A stretch of DNA of 6,758 nucleotides from an uncultured bacterium (GCA_947071365.1 CAMTFT010000091.1:1-6758); one strand, 5' to 3'. Counted from the stretch's first letter, positions 1 through 6,175 are shown. Notes: a model not told the origin generated them from the sequence alone. Translations and numbers: made by a program.

Positions 1-1340
1 GGCTTCAGTTTTCCTTCGTTTTTCTGTATGGCAGGTACGATACCGGAAAGACCAGCCTGATCCGGGAATTCTGCAAAAATAAAAGGGCGGTTTTCTTTTC
101 CGCCCGGGAGATCGTACCGGAAAGGCAGCTCCGCGCATTCTGGAGTGAAAGCCTTCGCTGCCTTGCACCACAAAGAAAGCCTGAAGAATTTTCCAGTTGG
201 GAGGAAGCGTTTTCCTGGGTCTCCTCCGTTTCCTTTTCCCACCGTCTTGTGCTTGTCCTTGATGAATTTCAAAATCTGGCGGAGCATTGCCCGGATTTTA
301 TGAATGCGTTTCAAAAAGCAGTACAGCACGATTTTCCCTCCGGAAAAATATTTTTGATCGTGACATCCTCTTCCGTCGCCTATGCGCGCCAGTTGATGCG
401 TGATCCATCACCTTCACCTTTTCAGGCGATTTCGGCCAGAGCCTTTCTGACCTCGGTTCCGTTCTACACGTGTCAGCCGTACCTCGCCGGATACGCCCCT
501 CTGGAACAGCTCACCATGTACGGAGTCACCGGAGGACTTCCTTCTTATATTAAGTTGCTGAACCGCAACTATTCGGCCCGGGAAAATATCCTCGCCCTGT
601 TTTTTAAAAAGGGAGCCCCGCTGCTGTTCGAACCGCTCTCTTATCTGCACCGGGAGCTGCGGGAAATCTCCACCTACAATTTCCTTCTGGAGATCATTGC
701 CTCCGGACAGAACCGGCTGGCCGACATTGCAGCGGAAGCTTCCATAGGCACAAACAAATGCGCCAAATACCTTAACACGCTGATCGACCTCGGCATCCTT
801 GCCAAGGAATTTCCTGCCGCAGGGGAGATTCAGAAGAAAGTCCGCTACGTGTTCGCCGATCACATGCTTCGTTTCTGGTATCGTTTTGTGTACCCGAATA
901 TCAGCAGCATTCTGTTTGACCGGGGCGAAGAAATTTATGAGCAGTACGTAGCTCCCGGCCTCAATGATTACCTGCTCCCGGTGCTGGAGAGCATCTGCAC
1001 CGAATATCTGGAACGCCTTGCCGACACGGGCCAGACCCCCTTCCTGTACCGTCATACCGGTTCCTGGTGGTGCGGTGGAACGAAACGCGAGCCATTTTTC
1101 CGCATACCGCTCATCGCCATGGACAATGAACACACCGTACTCGGCATCTGTCACAGCAGCAGTGAACCGGCAGACCTTCCGTACTACGAAAAGCTCAGTC
1201 AGCCGCTGGCTCCCTTCGGTGACAAAAAGCGGTATATCTGCATTTTTTCTACCTCCGGGTTTACGGAGGAGCTACAAAAGGCTGCGGCAAGAGCAAAGAA
1301 TACATGGCTGATAGATCTGGAGGATATTACAGCCCTGTAA
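1..1340 (+). CDS. DUF234-type AAA+ ATPase, 5' partial
   Basis: The 3' part of a P-loop ATPase of the archaeal/bacterial ATPase plus DUF234 family; its cellular role is not known. The frame (first whole codon at 3) is open to the window edge, so the GTG at 249 is internal and not the start. Walker A reads YGRYDTGKTSL (27-59), close to the family's YGRRRVGKT form, and Walker B reads LVLDEFQNL (252-278, Asp-Glu at 261-266). A winged-helix-like segment follows around 700-820 (LADIAAEASIG...YLNTLIDLGIL), then the DUF234 signature RYVFADHMLRFWYRFVYPN (843-899) and GSWWCGG (about 1060-1080). About 445 residues are visible; I estimate 10-20 are missing. The C-terminal part resembles the PD-(D/E)XK-like half of the family, but the expected acidic and Lys residues are replaced (IPLIA for IDIVA, GICH for GECK). 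It is convergent with the YbjQ gene. Family assignment is confident, biological role unknown. Confidence 0.9.
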   Translation, partial: LQFSFVFLYGRYDTGKTSLIREFCKNKRAVFFSAREIVPERQLRAFWSESLRCLAPQRKPEEFSSWEEAFSWVSSVSFSHRLVLVLDEFQNLAEHCPDFMNAFQKAVQHDFPSGKIFLIVTSSSVAYARQLMRDPSPSPFQAISARAFLTSVPFYTCQPYLAGYAPLEQLTMYGVTGGLPSYIKLLNRNYSARENILALFFKKGAPLLFEPLSYLHRELREISTYNFLLEIIASGQNRLADIAAEASIGTNKCAKYLNTLIDLGILAKEFPAAGEIQKKVRYVFADHMLRFWYRFVYPNISSILFDRGEEIYEQYVAPGLNDYLLPVLESICTEYLERLADTGQTPFLYRHTGSWWCGGTKREPFFRIPLIAMDNEHTVLGICHSSSEPADLPYYEKLSQPLAPFGDKKRYICIFSTSGFTEELQKAAARAKNTWLIDLEDITAL

Positions 1341-1366
1341 ATCATATCACCAATATACAGTATAAC

Positions 1367-1402
1367 GGGCCGCAACAGATGTATTTTCTTCTGTCGCGGC
1401 CC
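1367..1402. terminator. hairpin between convergent genes, probable bidirectional terminator
   Basis: The arms are 1367-1379 (GGGCCGCAACAGA) and 1390-1402 (TCTGTCGCGGCCC): 13 pairs with one A/C mismatch and a 10-nt loop. The hairpin begins 27 nt after the ATPase stop and ends 45 nt before the YbjQ-family stop on the other strand, the usual place for a shared terminator. Neither strand has a clear T-run after the stem, so efficient intrinsic termination is not assured. Confidence 0.5.
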
Positions 1403-1447
1403 ACTTCACGATTGGCATTTTCCTACTATACTTCCCTGAATATTCCG

Positions 1448-1762
1448 TTATTCTATGATCTTCACGGCGGTTCCGTACGCGATCACCTCCGCTGCTCCCT
1501 GCATAACGGAGGATGATCCGTACCTGACGTTCAAAACAGCGTCTGCCCCCAGTTCCTCCGCCTCGTCCACCATACGCTTCATAGCGATCTGGCGTGCCTC
1601 GTTGAGCATCTCAGTGTAACTGACGATCTCACCGCCTACCAGTGTCTTCATGCCGGCCATAAAGTCCTTTCCGAAATTTTTTGACTGTACAACCGTTCCC
1701 TTTACGATTCCCAGGGCCTCAATCTGTTTGCCCGGAATATAATCAATATTTAGAAGCTTCAT
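1448..1762 (-). CDS. YbjQ family (UPF0145) protein
   Basis: A complete 104-residue protein of the YbjQ/UPF0145 family, the usual length for the family. Members form small oligomeric rings and are often labelled putative heavy-metal-binding, but no activity is established. Diagnostic segments are the opening around IPGKQIEALGIVKG (residues 9-22), a middle helix rich in Glu/Ala (EMLNEARQIAMKRM), GADAVLNVRY (72-81) and the closing AYGTAVKI. There is no signal peptide or membrane segment. The ATG (1760-1762) lies inside the end of the upstream MerR gene, a 20-bp overlap in another frame. A clear AAAGGAG (1769-1775) sits 6 nt before it, so translation is probably coupled to the regulator. The arrangement suggests it is the effector or output of the MerR-type regulator. 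That link is inference. Confidence 0.9.
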   Translation of the reverse strand: MKLLNIDYIPGKQIEALGIVKGTVVQSKNFGKDFMAGMKTLVGGEIVSYTEMLNEARQIAMKRMVDEAEELGADAVLNVRYGSSSVMQGAAEVIAYGTAVKIIE

Positions 1763-2384
1763 CTTCTTCTCCTTTCTCTATCTCTGCCAGTCTCTGGCGC
1801 AGTGCAATCAACACCCCTGCTATAACAACAACCGGTATACACATCAGTACCGCAAACAATCCAATTGGCAGCGGGTCCTCCATCTCGCCCCAGACGAACA
1901 TAGCCATCACCAGCCCCATCAATGCCAGCATCACTATTGCGGCAATCCATGGGCCTTTCTTTTTCTTTTTTCTGTCCTGAACCGCAATATTCAAAAATCT
2001 CATCCCCTCTCTTTCTATCTGCTTCATTTCTGTAAGATACGAGGCAGCATCCAAAGAGGCCAGATTGCTTTCCTGTTCCCGTATCCTGCTGCACATCTGA
2101 TGGATAACGGTCAGATTTTTCTCCTCATGGGACAGGTAGATCATATGACGCTCCAGACAATCCGACAGACTCAGTTGATTTTCCTGGAGCTTCCGGATCT
2201 CGTCGATCGGTATCAGGAGCTTTCGAAGCAGCTTGATCTTATGAAGGGTCACCACATCCTCCTCCGTATAATTCCGGTATCCGTTTTCCGCATTGCGCAA
2301 AGGCTTCAGCAGCCCCTGCTGTTCATAAAAACGGATGTTCTTTTTGGTGATTCCCACCGCCTGCTCTACCTCATTGATCTTCAT
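1743..2384 (-). CDS. MerR-family regulator with C-terminal membrane hairpin
   Basis: A 213-residue transcription regulator. Residues 1-70 form the MerR winged-helix domain: INEVEQAVGITKKNIRFYEQ is the helix-turn-helix, followed by GLLKPLR and the wing NGYRNYTEEDV. Residues 75-130 are mostly helical and charged, as in MerR dimerisation coils. A KKKKK patch (139-143) then precedes two hydrophobic stretches, about 146-165 and 174-195, separated by a short acidic-Pro turn (EMEDPLP), and a charged tail. This is read as a two-helix membrane hairpin with both ends in the cytoplasm, which agrees with the positive patch before the first helix. Soluble MerR proteins normally end with an effector-binding domain, so the membrane module replaces or reports the signal. 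The ATG at 2384 has AGAGGG (2391-2396) 6 nt upstream. The promoter just upstream carries a MerR-type dyad, so autoregulation is likely. The signal is unknown. Confidence 0.9.
   Translation of the reverse strand: MKINEVEQAVGITKKNIRFYEQQGLLKPLRNAENGYRNYTEEDVVTLHKIKLLRKLLIPIDEIRKLQENQLSLSDCLERHMIYLSHEEKNLTVIHQMCSRIREQESNLASLDAASYLTEMKQIEREGMRFLNIAVQDRKKKKKGPWIAAIVMLALMGLVMAMFVWGEMEDPLPIGLFAVLMCIPVVVIAGVLIALRQRLAEIEKGEEDEASKY
1769..1775 (-). promoter_or_regulatory. ribosome binding site of the YbjQ-family gene
   Basis: AAAGGAG on the minus strand ends 6 nt before the ATG at 1762. It lies inside the MerR coding sequence and supports the overlapping start rather than a shorter one. Confidence 0.75.
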
Positions 2385-2424
2385 GACCGGCCCTCTTTTC
2401 TGTTATTATCGTATCTACGCAGTG

Positions 2425-2455
2425 AATTTACACCTTCCATCTGCTGGAAGGTCAA
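2425..2455 (-). promoter_or_regulatory. MerR-type promoter and operator for the merR-ybjQ operon
   Basis: Read on the minus strand: -35 TTGACC (2450-2455), a 19-bp spacer, and -10 TAAATT (2425-2430), ending 40 nt before the ATG. A perfect 8+5+8 inverted repeat (ACCTTCCA, 5 nt, TGGAAGGT; 2432-2452) fills the spacer and overlaps the -35. An over-long 19-bp spacer with a dyad between the elements is the known architecture of promoters that MerR-family activators untwist. Its place directly upstream of the regulator's own gene makes it the probable autoregulatory operator. Confidence 0.85.
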
Positions 2456-2487
2456 GGGATTTTCTCAAAAATCTGTAAATAATTCAG

Positions 2488-2534
2488 AAAAATCTCAGAG
2501 CGTACACCCCTGCAGGTTCTTCTCTGAGATTTTT
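2488..2534 (-). terminator. intrinsic terminator of the sua5-upp operon
   Basis: Perfect 13-bp arms at 2488-2500 and 2522-2534 (outermost AAAAA/TTTTT) enclose a 21-nt loop. On the minus strand the stem runs into a T-run, 39 nt past the upp stop. On the plus strand the other arm also ends in six T, so it could work both ways, but no plus-strand gene reads into it. It separates the upp operon from the merR promoter. Confidence 0.85.
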
Positions 2535-2573
2535 TAGTCTGTTCATAACGTGATATTATGGCACCAGCCTGTA

Positions 2574-3203
2574 TTATTTCGTACCAAAAATTCTGTCTCC
2601 TGCATCTCCCAGTCCCGGCACGATATAGCCATGGTCATTGAGATGGTCGTCCAGTGCGCCGACATAGATATCCACATCCGGATGCGCTTTCTTCATGGCC
2701 TCAAGTCCCTCCGGTGCAGCAATGATGCACATAAAACGAATATTCTTTACGCCTTTTTCCTTCAGAAGGTCGATCGCCGCAATCGCGGAACCACCTGTTG
2801 CCAGCATCGGGTCAACGACAAATACTTCTCTCTCCTGGGAATCCGCCGGAAGCTTGCAGTAATATTCCACCGGCTTCAGTGTCTCCGGGTCACGGTACAA
2901 TCCGATATGGCCTACCTTGGCTGCCGGAATCATCGCCAGCATACCGTCCACCATGCCGAGTCCGGCACGCAGAATCGGAACAACAGCCAGCTTCTTGCCG
3001 CTGAGCTCCTTGACCGTCGTCTTGCAGATCGGAGTCTCAATCTCAACATCCTTCAGCTTCAAATCTCTTGTCGCCTCATAGCACATGTACATGGCGATCT
3101 CGCCGATCAATGCCCTGAAGTCCCTGGAGCCTGTCTCGCATCTTCGGATCAGGCCGATTTTGTGCTGGATCAACGGATGATCCATAATCATTATCTTCTG
3201 CAT
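2574..3203 (-). CDS. upp: uracil phosphoribosyltransferase
   Basis: Cytosolic pyrimidine-salvage enzyme: uracil + PRPP gives UMP + diphosphate. At 209 residues it is the normal full length. It starts with the family's DHPLIQHKI (8-16) and has the [12 protein letters not shown] segment (79-90), the PRPP-binding loop [14 protein letters not shown] (127-140) and the uracil-binding C-terminus [17 protein letters not shown] (192-208). No key residue looks altered. The start codon shares one base with the stop of the upstream phosphatase-like gene (TGATG), and AGGAGG (3217-3222) lies 13 nt before it, inside that gene. It is therefore the last gene of the sua5 operon and probably translationally coupled. 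A strong terminator follows. Confidence 0.98.
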   Translation of the reverse strand: MQKIMIMDHPLIQHKIGLIRRCETGSRDFRALIGEIAMYMCYEATRDLKLKDVEIETPICKTTVKELSGKKLAVVPILRAGLGMVDGMLAMIPAAKVGHIGLYRDPETLKPVEYYCKLPADSQEREVFVVDPMLATGGSAIAAIDLLKEKGVKNIRFMCIIAAPEGLEAMKKAHPDVDIYVGALDDHLNDHGYIVPGLGDAGDRIFGTK

Positions 3204-3667
3204 CAGTTTAATAATTCCTCCTCATTTAATTGTACTACAAGCTTTGTGATCAAAGCTTCAAGCTCTGCATAACACTGTCCGTAATCGGCAAGCGCGCCGC
3301 CGTAGGGATTCTTTACTTCCTGCTCTTCTCCAACGTATTCATTTAACGTCCGGACGATCCCGCCCTCCGGTGCGACTTCCTTCTGCACCTTCTCATTCAC
3401 ACTCGCGCTCAGCGTCAGGATAAGAGTCCGTTCGTCAAAATCTTCTTTTACCAGCGGATCGCTCATGTGCTCTTTCATCGTCAGGCCATTGCTGACAAGC
3501 ACCGCCTCAGCCTTTGGATTGATCGGCTCCGGAAACAGCACGACGACTCCCTTTGAGGTAATCTCAAGCTCCTCCAGCAGATATTTACTCTGGAGTATCG
3601 CTTCCGCCATCGGCCCCATCGCCGTATCGCTATTGCTCACAAAAATCAGTTTGTCATATCGTCTCAA
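3203..3667 (-). CDS. LMW protein-tyrosine/arginine phosphatase-like protein, catalytic residues missing
   Basis: A 154-residue protein with the low-molecular-weight phosphatase layout and length. The N-terminal P-loop position reads [17 protein letters not shown] (residues 9-25) where active enzymes have VCxGNxCRSPMAE. The nucleophilic Cys is Ser11, the phosphate-binding Arg is Met17 and the following Ser is Gly18. The general-acid loop, normally DPYGG, is NPYGG (Asn120). The only Cys is at 132, far from the loop. It is probably not a phosphatase; a binding or regulatory role is inference. The start is TTG (3665-3667), supported by AAGGAG (3677-3682) with a 9-nt gap and no better ATG nearby. 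It begins 18 nt after sua5 and overlaps upp by one base. The Bacillus subtilis neighbourhood has the arginine phosphatase ywlE here, so this is likely its degenerate counterpart. Confidence 0.85.
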   Translation of the reverse strand: MRRYDKLIFVSNSDTAMGPMAEAILQSKYLLEELEITSKGVVVLFPEPINPKAEAVLVSNGLTMKEHMSDPLVKEDFDERTLILTLSASVNEKVQKEVAPEGGIVRTLNEYVGEEQEVKNPYGGALADYGQCYAELEALITKLVVQLNEEELLN

Positions 3668-3676
3668 TTGTATCTG

Positions 3677-3682
3677 CTCCTT
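3677..3682 (-). promoter_or_regulatory. ribosome binding site deciding a TTG start
   Basis: AAGGAG on the minus strand lies in the 18-nt gap after the sua5 stop and 9 nt before the TTG at 3667. It fixes the start of the phosphatase-like gene at this non-ATG codon; the next in-frame ATG is at Met17, inside the P-loop. Confidence 0.7.
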
Positions 3683-3685
3683 GCC

Positions 3686-4732
3686 CTATACTGTAATAAT
3701 CTGGTGGCCGGCCGCTTTCATCAGCCGGTTCATAATAGCCTGCCCCATCTGAGGAGTCTCAAAGGATTCGGAATATATCACAGACACATCCATCTCATCA
3801 AACTCTCTCAAAATAGCATACAAATGCTGTGCGATCGTAATCTCATCCTTCCGGGAGCCGATGGATTTCACAGTCCCGCTGCGGTAATACAGCAGAGATT
3901 CGTCTGTGCCAATCACTCCGACCTTCCTTCCATCTGCGATATGCTGCGCTGCCAGCTCATTTATCTTTTCCCGCACATTCTGCTCTTCTCCCTCGACGAT
4001 GAACAGCTCTGCCTTCGGCGCATAATGGCGGTATTTCATTCCCGGTGCCTTCGGCCTGATGTTCGCGTCATCCGAAATCAGTGCCCGATCCGTCTCCACT
4101 CTGCCGAGAACCTCCGTCAGCATCTGCTGATTGATGTAACCCGGCCTCAAAATGGTCGGCATCCCCTCCGTAAGATCCACAATGGTAGATTCCAGGCCAA
4201 TCCCGGTGTCCCCACCGTCAATGATCATGTCGATCACGCCGTCCATATCCTCCGCCACGTGCTCCGCCTTCGTCGGGCTGGGCCGCCCGGATGTATTCGC
4301 ACTGGGCGCTGCCACGTATCCGCCGCCGGCACGAATCAGAGCCCGTGCTATCTCATGATCCGGCATACGCACCGCCACCGTGGAAAGGCCGCCTGTCGTC
4401 GTAAGAGGCACTGCATCGGATTTTTTCAGCACCATGGTAAGCGGCCCCGGCCAGAACGCATCGGCCAGCATCTTTGCCTCCTTCGGGATATCCACCGCGA
4501 TCTTCCGGATTGCCTCCCAATCCGCAATATGGACGATCAGCGGATTGTCCGAAGGCCGTCCCTTCGCTCCATATATCTTAGCGGATGCCTTTTCGTCCAA
4601 CGCATCTGCTCCAAGTCCATACACCGTCTCCGTAGGGAAAGCAACCAGTCCGCCCCGCTTCAAGATCTCACCCGCACGACAAATTCCTTCCTGATCGATA
4701 CCGTCACGCATTATTTCCATGACCGTCTTCAT
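3686..4732 (-). CDS. sua5: L-threonylcarbamoyladenylate synthase (Sua5/YrdC/YwlC type)
   Basis: Makes threonylcarbamoyl-AMP from Thr, bicarbonate and ATP, the first step of t6A formation at tRNA position 37; cytosolic. It is 348 residues, the two-domain Sua5 form rather than the short TsaC form. The YrdC domain has AFPTETVYGLGADA (31-44), KGRPSDNPLIVHI (57-69), FWPGPLT (93-99), APSANTSGRPSPT (142-154) and ESTIVD (181-186). The linker APGMKYRHYAP (229-239) leads to the Sua5 domain, ending around AIMNRLMKAAG (332-342). The frame stays open to 4822, but the ATG at 4732 is chosen because GGGAG (4739-4743) lies 6 nt upstream, the -10 lies just beyond, and the extra 30 residues have no family character. 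First gene of the operon with the pseudo-phosphatase and upp. Confidence 0.96.
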   Translation of the reverse strand: MKTVMEIMRDGIDQEGICRAGEILKRGGLVAFPTETVYGLGADALDEKASAKIYGAKGRPSDNPLIVHIADWEAIRKIAVDIPKEAKMLADAFWPGPLTMVLKKSDAVPLTTTGGLSTVAVRMPDHEIARALIRAGGGYVAAPSANTSGRPSPTKAEHVAEDMDGVIDMIIDGGDTGIGLESTIVDLTEGMPTILRPGYINQQMLTEVLGRVETDRALISDDANIRPKAPGMKYRHYAPKAELFIVEGEEQNVREKINELAAQHIADGRKVGVIGTDESLLYYRSGTVKSIGSRKDEITIAQHLYAILREFDEMDVSVIYSESFETPQMGQAIMNRLMKAAGHQIITV

Positions 4733-4756
4733 AGCTTTCTCCCACCTTTCCGAATT

Positions 4757-4784
4757 AGTATACCACTTTAACAGCGTTTTTGAA
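4757..4784 (-). promoter_or_regulatory. promoter of the sua5 operon
   Basis: On the minus strand, TGG-TATACT gives an extended -10 (hexamer 4757-4762), with a weak -35 TTCAAA (4779-4784) at 16 bp. The predicted transcript start, near 4750, leaves a leader of about 18 nt, just enough for the GGGAG site. Predicted by eye only. Confidence 0.55.
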
Positions 4785-4835
4785 ACCATTTTCTGCTTTT
4801 TTCCTGTTTTTACGGTATCCAAAAAGAGGGGGCTG

Positions 4836-4844
4836 TGCTAAAAT
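4836..4844 (+). promoter_or_regulatory. extended -10 promoter of the S1-domain gene
   Basis: TGC-TAAAAT, with the hexamer at 4839-4844, has the TGn extension. The -35 region is poor (TATCCA at 4816-4821, 17-bp spacer). Transcription would start near 4851 and give a leader of about 56 nt containing the hairpin at 4856-4883. It is divergent from the sua5 promoter, with 76 bp between the two -10 elements. Confidence 0.45.
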
Positions 4845-4855
4845 GGTGATAAGCT

Positions 4856-4883
4856 CCGGTGTTCCCGCCTGCGGCGACGCCGG
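4856..4883 (+). other. GC-rich leader hairpin upstream of the S1-domain gene
   Basis: CCGGTGT (4856-4862) pairs with ACGCCGG (4877-4883) including one G-U. Another G-U, one C/C mismatch and three more G-C pairs (4865-4867 with 4872-4874) follow under a 4-nt loop. It lies between the predicted transcript start and GGAGG at 4897-4901, leaving the ribosome site single-stranded. There is no T-run, so it is not a terminator. A role as a protein-binding or stability element is inference. Confidence 0.4.
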
Positions 4884-4906
4884 AAATTTCGAAAACGGAG
4901 GCAATT

Positions 4907-6055
4907 ATGAGCGAAGAAATTTTAACAACACCAGTGACAGAAGAGGAAAACGTGATGGCAGAAAACACTGCCCCGGCTGAAGAGGCTTCGGCTGAGGAAG
5001 TAGCAGCACCGGCTGAGGAATCTGCGGCCCCGACCCAAGAAATTGTGGCTCCGGCTGAGGAAGCACCAGCTCCGGCTGAGGAAGCACCAGCTCCGACCGA
5101 AGAATCTGCGGCTCCGGCTGAGGATACACCGGCCCCGGCGACCGAAGAGGCTGCGGCTCCGGCTGAGACGATGGCGGATTATGAGGAGGCCATCACCGCT
5201 TCCATGAAACCGATTCATGAGGGCGATATTCTGACAGGTACGGTCATCGGCGTATCTGATGAAGAATTGACCATCGACCTCGGCATTTATACAGACGGTG
5301 TGATCCGTCTTGAGGATGCAAGCGACGATCCCAACTACACCTTCCATGATGTCGAAGTAGGACAGACCATTTCTGCAACCGTTATCCGCCGTGACAATGC
5401 CCAGGGCAGGATCCAGCTTTCCCTGAAAGCCGCTGCGGCAGTGCTTGGCTGGGAGCGTCTCGTACAGCTTTTGAAGGATCAGTCCAATATTAAAGTAAAG
5501 ATTGCAGAAGCAGTAAAGAGCGGCGTTACCACATACGTGGAAGGAATCCGCGGATTTATCCCGGCTTCCAAACTCGCCCTTGGCTACGTTGAAAATCTGG
5601 ACGAGTGGGTAGGAAAAGAGATCGAGGTGCGCGTAATCACGGCTGACCCGGAGGAAAAACGCCTTGTTCTCTCCGCAAAGGAGATTCTGCGTGAAAAGGA
5701 AGAAGAAGAGCGCAAGACGAGAATCTCCAACGTACAGGTTGGTCTCGTAACAGAAGGTACGGTAGAATCCCTGATGCCTTACGGCGCATTCGTAAATCTG
5801 GGCAACGGTCTCTCCGGTCTTGTACATATTTCCCAGATCAGCCAGCAGCGTATCAAGCATCCTGGCGCAGTTCTCAAGGAAGGCCAGCAGGTCAAGGTAA
5901 AGATCATTGCTGTGAAAGACGGAAAGATCAGCCTCAGCATGAAAGCGCTGGAGGACGTGGCTGTGAAAGAGATCGAAGAGGAAGTATTTGAAATGCCGAA
6001 GACAGAGGAGGCTACTACGTCGCTGGCATCGCTGTTTAAGAATATTAAACTGTAA
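4907..6055 (+). CDS. three-S1-domain RNA-binding protein, ribosomal protein S1-like, with Pro/Ala/Glu-rich N-terminus
   Basis: A 382-residue cytosolic protein of the S1 OB-fold type. S1 domain 1 is about residues 103-174 (EGDILTGTVIGV...IQLSLKAA), domain 2 about 190-258 (IKVKIAEAVKSG...RGFIPASKL...RLVLSAKE), and domain 3 about 278-347 (EGTVESLMPYGAFVNLG...SGLVHISQIS...KISLSMKAL). Domain 3 matches the consensus best. A charged helix (about 259-273) separates domains 2 and 3. Residues 22-88 are Pro/Ala/Glu-rich, acidic and probably disordered, with a 7-residue period. The ATG at 4907 is chosen over the frame's opening at 4859 because GGAGG (4897-4901) sits 5 nt before it. Bacillota S1 homologues usually have four S1 domains, sometimes fused to IspH; this one has three and no IspH. 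It likely binds mRNA at the ribosome, but an accessory role rather than the main S1 cannot be excluded. Confidence 0.88.
   Translation: MSEEILTTPVTEEENVMAENTAPAEEASAEEVAAPAEESAAPTQEIVAPAEEAPAPAEEAPAPTEESAAPAEDTPAPATEEAAAPAETMADYEEAITASMKPIHEGDILTGTVIGVSDEELTIDLGIYTDGVIRLEDASDDPNYTFHDVEVGQTISATVIRRDNAQGRIQLSLKAAAAVLGWERLVQLLKDQSNIKVKIAEAVKSGVTTYVEGIRGFIPASKLALGYVENLDEWVGKEIEVRVITADPEEKRLVLSAKEILREKEEEERKTRISNVQVGLVTEGTVESLMPYGAFVNLGNGLSGLVHISQISQQRIKHPGAVLKEGQQVKVKIIAVKDGKISLSMKALEDVAVKEIEEEVFEMPKTEEATTSLASLFKNIKL
5009..5134 (+). repeat. six 21-bp units encoding a heptapeptide repeat
   Basis: Six consecutive in-frame 7-residue units (P35-A76): PAEESAA, PTQEIVA, PAEEAPA, PAEEAPA, PTEESAA, PAEDTPA. 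Units 3 and 4 (5051-5071 and 5072-5092) are identical in all 21 bases, pointing to recent tandem duplication. The decamer CCGGCTGAGG opens four of the units (5009, 5051, 5072, 5114). An 8-residue variant unit follows at 5135. Confidence 0.9.
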
Positions 6056-6131
6056 TACAGAATAAGCGGTTTATAAAACGTAGTGAAACTATGAAAAAAG
6101 TCTGTAAAAGTCATATCAAATAATGAGTTAT

Positions 6132-6170
6132 AAGGTCTTCTATGATAAAATCATAATCATAGGAGGCCTT
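6132..6170 (+). promoter_or_regulatory. hairpin sequestering the transposase ribosome binding site
   Basis: Arms 6132-6146 and 6156-6170 form 15 pairs, two of them G-U, with a 9-nt loop. The 3' arm contains AGGAGG (6161-6166), the site for the ATG at 6176. Transcripts reading in from outside would fold and hide the site, while a transcript starting within the arm would not. This matches known protection of IS elements from external transcription; here it is inferred from sequence alone. Confidence 0.55.
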
Positions 6171-6175
6171 AAATT

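Noticed and set aside
249..251. GTG as the start codon of the ATPase gene
   Set aside because: The same frame is open from position 3 and encodes a recognisable Walker A before this codon, so it is an internal Val.
414..1154. A 246-codon open frame on the minus strand opposite the ATPase
   Set aside because: No recognisable domain; it lies wholly antisense to a well-supported ATPase and looks like a by-product of that gene's codon use.
3668..4771. A 367-codon open frame on the plus strand opposite sua5
   Set aside because: It is antisense to a clear Sua5, rich in Arg/His/Cys, and without any domain signature.
4733..4822. A 30-residue N-terminal extension of Sua5 starting at 4822
   Set aside because: It would cover the predicted promoter, has no family resemblance, and the ATG at 4732 has a well-placed ribosome site.
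4859..4906. A 16-residue N-terminal extension of the S1-domain protein
   Set aside because: The start at 4907 has GGAGG at 5 nt, while the upstream opening has no ribosome site and overlaps the leader hairpin.
4842..4980. A short upstream ORF from the ATG at 4843 in the S1 leader
   Set aside because: It starts within the predicted -10 element, so it would not be transcribed as a whole, and it has no ribosome site.
5009..5134. The regular 21-bp repeats as a possible CRISPR array
   Set aside because: Units are directly adjacent with no spacers and stay in frame within a coding sequence.
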